Shown here in pieces: positions 25,695 through 32,662 of a stretch of 36,073 nucleotides of DNA (position 1 is its first letter; every line of letters starts with the position of its first letter). A program made the position numbers and the translations under genes. Source of the DNA: JAFGGG01 sp964638895 (GTDB taxonomy: Bacteria > Spirochaetota > Spirochaetia > SZUA-6 > RPPD01); contig CAZWYY010000042.1 in assembly GCA_964638895.1 (NCBI GenBank), positions 1 to 36,073 of the forward strand, in the 5' to 3' direction. Under the pieces are notes generated by a model that saw only the letters and a program-made list of their open reading frames with translations, made no database searches and had not been told where the DNA came from.

Positions 25695-27278
25695 CTATTG
25701 AAGTTTTTTAGCTTTATCCGCATTCGAGCCGTTCAGGTCGGCTTTAATCAAGTCAACGACTTGTTCCATGTCTTTATCCCTTTGGTTGATGAAGTCATGG
25801 GCGGTAAGTTCTACGGTGATATCCGGCATAACGCCCCGATCCGGACAATCGTCACTGACAATCAGTTTGGCCACGGGCACCAGGTACATCAGGTTTGAAT
25901 AAGGCAAAAAAACAGGCCGCATGTCGCTTTCCATATAAACCCGTCCGCCGGTTTCACGCCCCACGATTGTTCCGAGTTTATTGCTCTTAAAAAGCCCCGC
26001 AAACAGGACCCCCGCGGAAAATGTTTCGTGGGAGATCAGGAGAAAGACTTTCCCCCTGAAGCGGTCGGATGTTGCAGCAGCCAGAAAAGGTTTCAGGTGA
26101 TCCCGCTCGGCACGGTAATCAGTGCCGGGTTCGGATTCCAAAATGCCTCTTCCGATCCAGTAATACGGATCATCCTGCTCCGCCATTTTATAAAGGGGCA
26201 AACCCCATAAAAACTGCGGCAGTCCCATCTCGCAATAGCTTTCCTGAAAGAAATATTGAACAATCCGTTGATGGAGCGGGCTGACCTTGAAAGAAAACTC
26301 CCTGTATCCCTTGAGGGGAGCAGGGGTTAAATGGGACAGCACATAATATCCCCAATCTCCTTCCCCGCCCAGGTGACGGCGGGCGTCAATAATGAGATAC
26401 GGCTTGTTGCTGTTTCGGGCAAAAAACCTATCAACAAATGACTTGAACTCATCCCAATCACTGTCTCCCCAGCCGGAAAAGTTGAGTTCAAGTATCGGGA
26501 TCGTTTTCCCATCAACTGCAAGCACGGATTCCGCGAATTCTTTCCGGGCTGATTCGGCTTTCGCCGAATATTCCTTGGTAATCCCCTGAATCGTGGTTGT
26601 GGCAATGCTTCCCTGATACTTATAGGTAACCTGCCAGGGAGAAGACATTTTGTAATAGGTTTGAATGAATAAACTCAACTGCTCGGCGAATCTGGCCTGT
26701 TTGAGGTGGGCGAGTGTGCCGGGCACGAATTTCATGACATCATCAACCATCTGCTTGATGGTAATACCATTAACGGCCAGGATTTCCGCCCGCTTCGGTA
26801 TGTGGTTTTCACCGAAATTATCTTTTACGAAGATTCTCCCCTCAATCGAGGTGAAAGTAAGCGGCAACACCCTGTCCGCGGTTTTCTCCCAGTTCAATGG
26901 GAAAAGCGTCGTATGTCCGTCTTCCATAAACGCGGCCAGCTCTTGAAGCAGATAAAATGCCTCCCAGGCGGTAATCTCTTCAGGCATCATGGCTCTGATC
27001 CGCTGTTTGACCTCTAAAGCCTTTTGCAGAAATGCCTGTTTGGAGATCATTCGATAGGGATCGGCGTGCAATTCCCCGGTAAAGGCCGCCAGCGCATCGA
27101 CATCCTGAACCAGCTCATCTTTATTGATAGAAAAATTCATACGAAAATCTTCGTAATACGTATTAATATCCGTCTGCGCGGTAGGATAGCGGGGCGGCTG
27201 CTGCAGCCATACCGTGCCGAACCAGACGGCTGCGATTCCCAAGACCGCGCCTAAAATAATAATTGATATTTTTTTCAT
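25695..27278 (-). CDS. S41-family peptidase-like protein, membrane anchored
   Basis: This 527-residue protein has a single N-terminal span (4-24) that leaves the rest in the periplasm. A DGHT motif is at 120-123, a PDZ-like segment covers about 137-200, and the S41 core follows: YLIIDARRHLGGEGDW, then VFLLISHETFSAG with the probable nucleophile S421, GTIVGRETGG and RGVMPDITV. The lysine of Ser/Lys tail-specific proteases is replaced (GRETGGR). The DGHT histidine (H122) suggests a tricorn-like Ser/His arrangement, or loss of activity. The AGGAGG ribosome site overlaps the stop of the upstream barrel gene. The substrate is unknown; the neighbouring lipoprotein and barrel are candidates. Confidence 0.85.
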   Translation of the reverse strand: MKKISIIILGAVLGIAAVWFGTVWLQQPPRYPTAQTDINTYYEDFRMNFSINKDELVQDVDALAAFTGELHADPYRMISKQAFLQKALEVKQRIRAMMPEEITAWEAFYLLQELAAFMEDGHTTLFPLNWEKTADRVLPLTFTSIEGRIFVKDNFGENHIPKRAEILAVNGITIKQMVDDVMKFVPGTLAHLKQARFAEQLSLFIQTYYKMSSPWQVTYKYQGSIATTTIQGITKEYSAKAESARKEFAESVLAVDGKTIPILELNFSGWGDSDWDEFKSFVDRFFARNSNKPYLIIDARRHLGGEGDWGYYVLSHLTPAPLKGYREFSFKVSPLHQRIVQYFFQESYCEMGLPQFLWGLPLYKMAEQDDPYYWIGRGILESEPGTDYRAERDHLKPFLAAATSDRFRGKVFLLISHETFSAGVLFAGLFKSNKLGTIVGRETGGRVYMESDMRPVFLPYSNLMYLVPVAKLIVSDDCPDRGVMPDITVELTAHDFINQRDKDMEQVVDLIKADLNGSNADKAKKLQ

Positions 27279-27288
27279 CGTCAGCCTC

Positions 27289-28413
27289 CTAAAAATGGAA
27301 CATGAAGTAAAACGAAAAAGGTACCCAATTTTCGCCGGTGATGGTTTTTTTGTTTACCAGGTATGTCGTATAAAACGTAAGATCGGCCAGATTAAAAAGC
27401 GACACATAAAGCCCGCAGCCGGTGGAAAAGACAAACCCTGAATCCGGATAATCCAAAAAGTTATAATACCCGCCGTCCAGAAACGCCAGAATTCCCGGCA
27501 CAATATCGGGCAGTCCCACGGCCGGCAGGTTGGTGCGCAGTTCGATATTCGCCGCCAGTTTTAAGGGAGTGTCAAAGCGGCCGTCCTCAAGGCCGCGCAC
27601 CGCATACCCCAAACCATCGCGGGGGGATTTGCCGCCGAATGTTCCGCGTACGTCAATGGGCACGTAGTTCCCCCACGCGTAATCAAAAGCCGCGAAGATC
27701 GCCAGGTAGGAGCTGAGAATATTTGAATCTGAATCCGCAGACAGGTCAAACAGGGGGAGAAAAGCGCGGGCCTCTGCATTAAAACGCAGGAAATCGGATC
27801 TTCCAATCAGCGAATTAAAAAACCATTCGGGTCCGTATTCCAGAGAGATATCGGCCGCGCTTCCGGAACGCATATTGTGCTTACAGGAGGTGTCAAGATC
27901 ATTCCATTCCAGGCCGACCATGATCGAGTTCTGCAGTTGGATTTCCCTGTCCGGCAGCGTGCTGTTGAATATAAGCTGATGGATTTGATCGTCCTTGAAA
28001 TTATGGTAATAGGACAGTTTATAATCAAGAAAAAACTCCAAAAGATTGTTTTTCTCTCTCTCATTCCACAGAAGACCCTGGGCTATACCGCAGGAAAATT
28101 GCATGCCCATCCTGTTATAATCCGTGCTCTTCTCCGGATCATAGCCGGGCAGCGAACCGTCGTAGGGTTGGTCGGAAGGAGTGCGGTAGTAACTGTAGCT
28201 GCTGTAGTAACCGCCTCCACTCACATTGATGACAGTGTCTACGTAAGGGAAGAATGACAGACCCCTGTAGGTCATATAAAGGGTCAAACCATATATTTCG
28301 GGTTCCACCTCAAAAGACAGGGGATTACCGGTTTCTGAAGCTTCCTGGGCCCTGAGAGTGCATGGGGCGGCGATTTCAAAAAAAAATGTCAGGAATAAGA
28401 TGATTTTTCTCAT
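27289..28413 (-). CDS. Predicted outer-membrane beta-barrel protein of the S41/GIN operon
   Basis: This is a 374-residue exported protein with a signal peptide ending after LRA (residue 22). Beyond that are amphipathic strands rich in Tyr and Phe, and a C-terminus FSFYFMFHF typical of barrels inserted by the Bam complex. A Ser/Tyr-rich loop (GGGYYSSYSYYRTPSD) lies near residue 67. I do not recognise a named family. An AAAGGAG ribosome site precedes the ATG. It is the first gene of a three-gene operon with the S41-like protein and the GIN lipoprotein, 10 bases before the next ATG. Confidence 0.8.
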   Translation of the reverse strand: MRKIILFLTFFFEIAAPCTLRAQEASETGNPLSFEVEPEIYGLTLYMTYRGLSFFPYVDTVINVSGGGYYSSYSYYRTPSDQPYDGSLPGYDPEKSTDYNRMGMQFSCGIAQGLLWNEREKNNLLEFFLDYKLSYYHNFKDDQIHQLIFNSTLPDREIQLQNSIMVGLEWNDLDTSCKHNMRSGSAADISLEYGPEWFFNSLIGRSDFLRFNAEARAFLPLFDLSADSDSNILSSYLAIFAAFDYAWGNYVPIDVRGTFGGKSPRDGLGYAVRGLEDGRFDTPLKLAANIELRTNLPAVGLPDIVPGILAFLDGGYYNFLDYPDSGFVFSTGCGLYVSLFNLADLTFYTTYLVNKKTITGENWVPFSFYFMFHF

Positions 28414-28475
28414 TTACGCTCCTTTAAAGCTGTGAGAAAATCTACCGTATTTTTTTGGAAATAAAATCAATCGCT

Positions 28476-28510
28476 GGGTTGAATTTGATTAAAAGGAATG
28501 AATTCAACCC
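28476..28510. repeat. Perfect 10-bp inverted repeat in the divergent intergenic region
   Basis: GGGTTGAATT (28476-28485) and AATTCAACCC (28501-28510) are exact reverse complements with 15 bases between. The pair lies in the 269-base gap between the divergent barrel operon and nudC. There is no T-run, so it is not an intrinsic terminator. It could be an operator for one or both genes or an RNA hairpin. The rest of the gap shows no gene. Confidence 0.6.
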
Positions 28511-28645
28511 ATTGGTGTAGGCGGGGGTTCTCGCTGTGGAAATGGGGAATGCAGGGGCGTCTTTAGCGCGCGCCATGGTCCCGCGCCCATTGCCTGCTTC
28601 TGCGGCCGGCAAATTTAAAATTGCCTGTTTCAGCAAATACGCCCC

Positions 28646-28671
28646 TTGACATAAAAAGGATAGTATATAAT
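28646..28671 (+). promoter_or_regulatory. Promoter candidate for nudC with short spacer
   Basis: TTGACA (28646-28651) and TATAAT (28666-28671) are both perfect consensus boxes, but only 14 bases separate them, which is short for sigma70. The nudC ATG lies 11 bases after the -10 box with no ribosome site, so the leader would be very short or absent. Confidence 0.4.
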
Positions 28672-28682
28672 TGTAGCCTGAA

Positions 28683-29501
28683 ATGAAGTTTATTCCGGGA
28701 ATTACACCTCCAGCCAAACAGACACAACATGACCTGGTTTTTTGTGTAAAAGGGGAGATGCTGCTGGTAAAATTAGAAAACCGGGGCGGCGCGCCTCCGG
28801 ACAGAGCGGAACTCTCCCACCTCGGGCTGCCGTGCGCGGACGGCCATTACCTGGGCAGGCTTGAGGGCAAAGATTGCTATTCGGTATTATTGTCCCCTGA
28901 CGTTCGTGTGCCGCCGGGAATGGGACTTTTTAGTCTCAGGGAGCTTTACGCAATCATGGATGAGCCGCTTTTTGCCGTGGCGGTACGCGCATATCTGATA
29001 GCGCAATGGGCAAGGGATAACCGGTTCTGCGGAAGGTGCGGTGCGGCCGCCTCACCCGCCGCGAGTGAACGGGCCATGATATGCCCGCAGTGTGGGTTAA
29101 AAAGCTACCCCAGAATAGCCCCGGCCGTTATTGTGGCCGTAACAAAAAAAGACCGTCTGCTTCTGGCGCGCGCCAGGCGCTTTACACGTAATATATACAG
29201 TGTGCTGGCCGGTTTTGTGGAGCCCGGTGAAAGTCTGGAAGAATGCATAGAACGCGAGGTACGGGAGGAGGTGGGGATTGAAATCAGGGACATCGTGTAT
29301 TTCGGCAGCCAGCCGTGGCCCTTTCCCAACTCGTTGATGGTGGCCTTTACCGCACGGTATGCGTCAGGCAGGATCCGTATCGACCGGGAAGAAATAGACC
29401 ACGCGGTCTGGTTTAAGGCCGGTGCACTGCCCGGCCTGCCTCCGCCCATGAGTATCGCCCGCTCCCTGATCGACTGGTTTGTCCGCACATCAGGAGCCTA
29501 A
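28683..29501 (+). CDS. nudC: NADH pyrophosphatase / NAD-cap decapping Nudix hydrolase
   Basis: NudC hydrolyses NADH to NMNH and AMP and, in E. coli, removes NAD caps from RNA. The three family marks are present: a zinc ribbon with C116, C119, C134 and C137 (FCGRCG ... CPQCG), the Nudix box starting GFVEPGESLEECIEREVREE at 177 and followed by VGI, and the NudC-specific SQPWPFPNSLM at 209-219. Length (272) is normal. No ribosome site precedes the ATG. The gene ends with a 12-base overlap into the convergent HDOD gene. Confidence 0.94.
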   Translation: MKFIPGITPPAKQTQHDLVFCVKGEMLLVKLENRGGAPPDRAELSHLGLPCADGHYLGRLEGKDCYSVLLSPDVRVPPGMGLFSLRELYAIMDEPLFAVAVRAYLIAQWARDNRFCGRCGAAASPAASERAMICPQCGLKSYPRIAPAVIVAVTKKDRLLLARARRFTRNIYSVLAGFVEPGESLEECIEREVREEVGIEIRDIVYFGSQPWPFPNSLMVAFTARYASGRIRIDREEIDHAVWFKAGALPGLPPPMSIARSLIDWFVRTSGA

Positions 29502-29517
29502 ACCGAACAGCTCCTGA
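29490..29517. terminator. Hairpin at the nudC/HDOD convergent junction
   Basis: TCAGGAGC (29490-29497) and GCTCCTGA (29510-29517) form a perfect 8-bp stem with a 12-base loop. The nudC stop lies in the loop, and the HDOD stop opens the left arm. No T-run follows on either strand. It is symmetrical and could act as a 3'-end barrier for both genes. Confidence 0.4.
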
Positions 29518-30350
29518 CACTCCAGAAAAAGAGGATCGCTTTTCAGGTTCTCAAAAAAATAGGTTTCATAATATTCAATATCCATGGCTGAAAGCGGGGT
29601 GTGCAGGAGCAGGGTGTCAAAAAGCTCTTTTTTAGCCGGGAAAAACACGCCGAGGCCCAGCTTATCGGTGATCAGCGAGGAGACGGTGATGAAGATAACC
29701 AGGGTCTTATGGTGGGAGGTTATGTTTAGGCTGTCATGCTCCTTGGCCACGTCGATGAAGGTTTCGGGAAAGTTCCATTTTTTTAACAGCTCCGCACCGA
29801 TCTCCCGGTGCGAAACACCGAACAACTCCTCTTCATATTGCTCGATCCATGCGCTGTTCCGTGTGCTGTTCTCCACCGCCTGCAGGTATTTTTGCGGATC
29901 AACATTGAAGAGCACGGCCTTGCCGATGTTGTGTAAAAGACTGCAGGTAAAGGCAAGCTCGGATGCCTCGATTTTATTGCTTTTAATCATGATGGTTTTG
30001 GCCATAAAAGAGGTGATGATGGAGTGTTTCCAGAACTGCCGGTAGAACTCAACATTTTCCGCCTTCTGAAAAAATTTCGCGGCGATTACAAGAAGTACCA
30101 GGCTTTTTATATTTTTAAAGCCGAGCAGGGTGATGGCTTTCTGCAGGCTTTCGATTTCTGTTTGGCGGGCGTAAAGGGCCGAGTTGGCGATCTTAAGGAT
30201 TTTGGAGGTAAGGCCCGGATCGATTTTGATGATGTTCTCCAGTTCCTTGAAGGAGATGTCCATTCCGTCCTCGGCCAGGTTGATGACCTTGGTTGCCACC
30301 TCCGGTATAACGGGGAGATCATTTACATATTTAAGCAGATTCTTTTCCAT
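29490..30350 (-). CDS. HDOD-domain signalling protein
   Basis: This is a stand-alone HDOD protein of 286 residues. It has the pattern LPVIPEVATKVINLAEDG near the N-terminus, IIKIDPGLTSKILKIANSALY, then IESLQKAITLLGFKNIKSLV, and the partly kept HD-like segments SLLHNIGKAVLF and VSHREIGAELLKKWNFP. HDOD domains lack the full metal set of HD phosphodiesterases and act as regulatory binders. I chose the ATG at 30350, which follows GAGGAAA, over a TTG 18 bases upstream with no ribosome site. It is transcribed divergently from pelD across a 126-base gap, so regulation of the pel-like genes is plausible but unproven. Confidence 0.9.
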   Translation of the reverse strand: MEKNLLKYVNDLPVIPEVATKVINLAEDGMDISFKELENIIKIDPGLTSKILKIANSALYARQTEIESLQKAITLLGFKNIKSLVLLVIAAKFFQKAENVEFYRQFWKHSIITSFMAKTIMIKSNKIEASELAFTCSLLHNIGKAVLFNVDPQKYLQAVENSTRNSAWIEQYEEELFGVSHREIGAELLKKWNFPETFIDVAKEHDSLNITSHHKTLVIFITVSSLITDKLGLGVFFPAKKELFDTLLLHTPLSAMDIEYYETYFFENLKSDPLFLECQELFGLGS

Positions 30351-30372
30351 TTTATAAAATTTCCTCAAATTC

Positions 30373-30400
30373 AGTATACTCTTTTTTCATCCAAGATCAA
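30373..30400 (-). promoter_or_regulatory. Promoter candidate for the HDOD gene
   Basis: On the minus strand, TTGATC (complement of 30395-30400) and TATACT (complement of 30373-30378) are 16 bases apart. They would give a leader of about 16 bases that includes the GAGGAAA ribosome site. Confidence 0.5.
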
Positions 30401-30438
30401 CATAAACCGGGCCGTAAATTTAAAATTACCACTCTTGC

Positions 30439-30467
30439 TTGCTAATTCCATATCGTTCTTATATAGT
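30439..30467 (+). promoter_or_regulatory. Promoter candidate for the pel-like operon
   Basis: TTGCTA (30439-30444) and TATAGT (30462-30467) are 17 bases apart. The pelD ATG is 9 bases beyond the -10 box, so the leader would be only a few bases long (AGAGAG). It lies back to back with the HDOD promoter. Confidence 0.5.
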
Positions 30468-30476
30468 AAAAGAGAG

Positions 30477-31907
30477 ATGAAACAAAGAAGGCCTCCGGTT
30501 ATCTTGGGAGAGTTGTCCGCGCTGTTGGTAATCCTGGGGGCGATAAATTTTTTTGCGGACTTCACCGATCCGGGATTTTTCAACCTTTCCTTTAATCCTT
30601 TTTTGCTGCTGGCGCTGGTGGCCACGGTCATGTACGGCAAGTATTACGGATTTTTTACGCTTGCCGTATCGGTTGTCTTTATTGCCGTGCCCATTCCGGC
30701 CTACCGATTTTTTTTCCTTAATTATCATATTACCTTAAGTTACTGGTTGCGTCTGGGGGAGAAACTGGCTATACCAGGTGCGCTGACCCTGGTAGGGGTG
30801 TTCTTATTCGGCCTTATCCGGGATGCCCTGGTACAGGATCTGGGTAGGGCCAAAAGCATTCTTGCCGCTATTACCAAGGATAAATCGCTCCTGACTCACG
30901 AGGTAAAGGCGCTGAAAGAGGTAAACAGCGAGCTGGAACAGCGCGTGTACAGTCAGGAAGACTCCACCATCATGCTCTATTCCAAGATTCAGGAGCTGAA
31001 CTCACTCAATTTTCAGAAAGGAATGGAGCTCCTGCTGACAATCGCGCAAACGTATACCGGGGCCGGCAGGTGCTCCATCTGGGAATACAACCAGGAATTA
31101 AGAAGGCTTGAACTGCGTCTGAATTACGGGTGGGATATGGAGACGGAGCGGATTACGCGTATCCCGGTTGAGGACAGCATTGAGGGTTGGGTGCTGCGCA
31201 ACAACATGATGTTCTCGGTGCGCATGGTCATGCAGTATGAGAACCTGGCGCGCATGGACAAGGGACGCAATATCCTTACGGTCCCCGTCACCGTAGGTCA
31301 TAAGGTATGGGGTGTGTTCAACATTGAGGATATCGCATTTGAAAGGTACAACCTGTTTACGGAAAAGTACCTGCTGATGATCATGGCCCTGGTTGCGCCC
31401 GCGCTGGACAAGGCCATGGAGTATGAGGCGTTTTCCATTCAGGAGAACGTGAACACGATTACGGGCTTTCCGCCTTTCTCCCATTTTTATATTATCCTTG
31501 AACAGGAACTTTCCCGGGTCAAGTTGGAGAAGGGGACCTTGAGTGTTATTATTGTGGAACTGGTAAACTACGATACCCTGCTGCATGAACTGAGCAAGGA
31601 CGGCGTTTTTTCACTTTTTGTGCTGTTGTCCGAACGCATCAAGGAGCTTTCCGATAACAAGGCCATGTTTTTTCATTATAAAAACGATAACCAGATAAGT
31701 TTTATTCTCCCGAACCTCGATTACGACGGGTGCTCGCTTTTTTGCCTGAACATCCTGGAAATGATCAACCAACAGGATTGGGAAATAAACAAGAAAAAGG
31801 TACTGCCGGGAGTTGTGCTCGGCTATACCTCCTTAACTGAAGATAAGCAGAGCGCCGAGGACCTGCTTGCCATAGCGGAAAACCTTCTGGAGATGCAAAA
31901 GGTATGA
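30477..31907 (+). CDS. pelD: PelD-like membrane protein with GAF and degenerate GGDEF domains
   Basis: PelD is the inner-membrane c-di-GMP receptor of the Pel exopolysaccharide system. This 476-residue protein has the same order: about four spans (9-27, 40-56, 58-76 and 97-115), a coiled coil (about 120-175), a GAF domain (about 180-310, including AGRCSIWEYN and GVFNIED) and a GGDEF-like domain (about 330-476). The GGDEF signature is replaced by KNDNQ at 402-406, comparable to the RNDEG reported for Pseudomonas PelD. At the I-site position the residues are D393-N-K-A396, not RxxD. Cyclase activity is not expected, and c-di-GMP binding at the usual site is doubtful. The frame stays open upstream over the HDOD gene, but promoter and homology place the start at 30477. 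Confidence 0.85.
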   Translation: MKQRRPPVILGELSALLVILGAINFFADFTDPGFFNLSFNPFLLLALVATVMYGKYYGFFTLAVSVVFIAVPIPAYRFFFLNYHITLSYWLRLGEKLAIPGALTLVGVFLFGLIRDALVQDLGRAKSILAAITKDKSLLTHEVKALKEVNSELEQRVYSQEDSTIMLYSKIQELNSLNFQKGMELLLTIAQTYTGAGRCSIWEYNQELRRLELRLNYGWDMETERITRIPVEDSIEGWVLRNNMMFSVRMVMQYENLARMDKGRNILTVPVTVGHKVWGVFNIEDIAFERYNLFTEKYLLMIMALVAPALDKAMEYEAFSIQENVNTITGFPPFSHFYIILEQELSRVKLEKGTLSVIIVELVNYDTLLHELSKDGVFSLFVLLSERIKELSDNKAMFFHYKNDNQISFILPNLDYDGCSLFCLNILEMINQQDWEINKKKVLPGVVLGYTSLTEDKQSAEDLLAIAENLLEMQKV

Positions 31908-32662
31908 ACAAGCGGGAGCTGGACTTTCACCGTAACAAGAGCGATAAATATGAGCCGTTCACCCCACAAGCGGCAATCAGGGCTTTTGAAAATGAGATTG
32001 TACCTATTGAATACTTTATATACAAAAGTACTTCCGTTAAATCTATAGAAGAAAAACCCTATAATTTCGAGGCCATAGACAGGATGCTGTCCCATAAACA
32101 TCCGGATTTTCAAACGACCCGTTTTCTTATCAGTATCTTCGGTGAAATGGTAACGGACCGCGACGCCGAGAGGGCCCTCTATGCGGCGGAAGGCATCAAC
32201 ACCATCGAATCCCGCTATAATAAACGAATCGAACACCTAAAGAAAAAATTAAAAAAACATGATTCCATGGAGATAACCCAGGAGCTGGCCCGCCTTTATT
32301 ATGAGATAGCCCTTATCAATGAAAAACAAAGGGACATTAAGCGCTATTTTTTAAAAACCGCCTATTATTATCTTAAGGAGACCCAAAAGGGGAGGACCCT
32401 TTCGCTTCCGAACCTTGAGCTGTTGATCAATATTTTACTGGAATTCAAGTTTTATAAGAAAGCCCTGGGCACGATTAAAAGCGTTACCAAAGAAGATAAT
32501 CCCCGGCTTATATTCCTGTTGGCCAAGGTTGAGTTCAAAAACAAACACTATACTCAAGTATATTATGCCCTACAGGAATTAAGGAATCATATCGATTCCC
32601 TGGGTGAAGACACCAAAAAGCTTATCGCGTATTGGACCGGAGAAGATGGAACAACGGCTTAA
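31904..32662 (+). CDS. pelE: PelE-like helical-repeat protein without membrane anchor
   Basis: This 252-residue protein lies between pelD and pelF, overlapping pelD by four bases (ATGA). It has no hydrophobic segment. Its centre (ALYAAEGINTIESRYNKRIE, then LARLYYEIALINEKQRDIKRYFLKTAYYYL) resembles the C-terminal helical, TPR-like part of PelE, which in Pseudomonas follows two membrane spans. Further repeat-like helices continue to the C-terminus (LELLINILLEFKFYKKALG; LIFLLAKVEFKNKHYTQVYY). By position and likeness I call it PelE-like, with less certainty than its neighbours. It may reach the membrane by binding PelD. Confidence 0.65.
   Translation: MNKRELDFHRNKSDKYEPFTPQAAIRAFENEIVPIEYFIYKSTSVKSIEEKPYNFEAIDRMLSHKHPDFQTTRFLISIFGEMVTDRDAERALYAAEGINTIESRYNKRIEHLKKKLKKHDSMEITQELARLYYEIALINEKQRDIKRYFLKTAYYYLKETQKGRTLSLPNLELLINILLEFKFYKKALGTIKSVTKEDNPRLIFLLAKVEFKNKHYTQVYYALQELRNHIDSLGEDTKKLIAYWTGEDGTTA

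Noticed and set aside
28442..28717. 91-codon minus-strand frame over the nudC promoter region
   Set aside because: It would start with TTG, has no ribosome site, shows no recognisable domain and spans the inverted repeat and both promoter boxes.
30024..30476. Open frame of 151 codons extending pelD upstream, across the HDOD gene on the other strand
   Set aside because: It is antisense to a well-supported HDOD gene, has no ribosome site at its start, and the extra residues resemble no PelD N-terminus. The promoter and family layout fit 30477.
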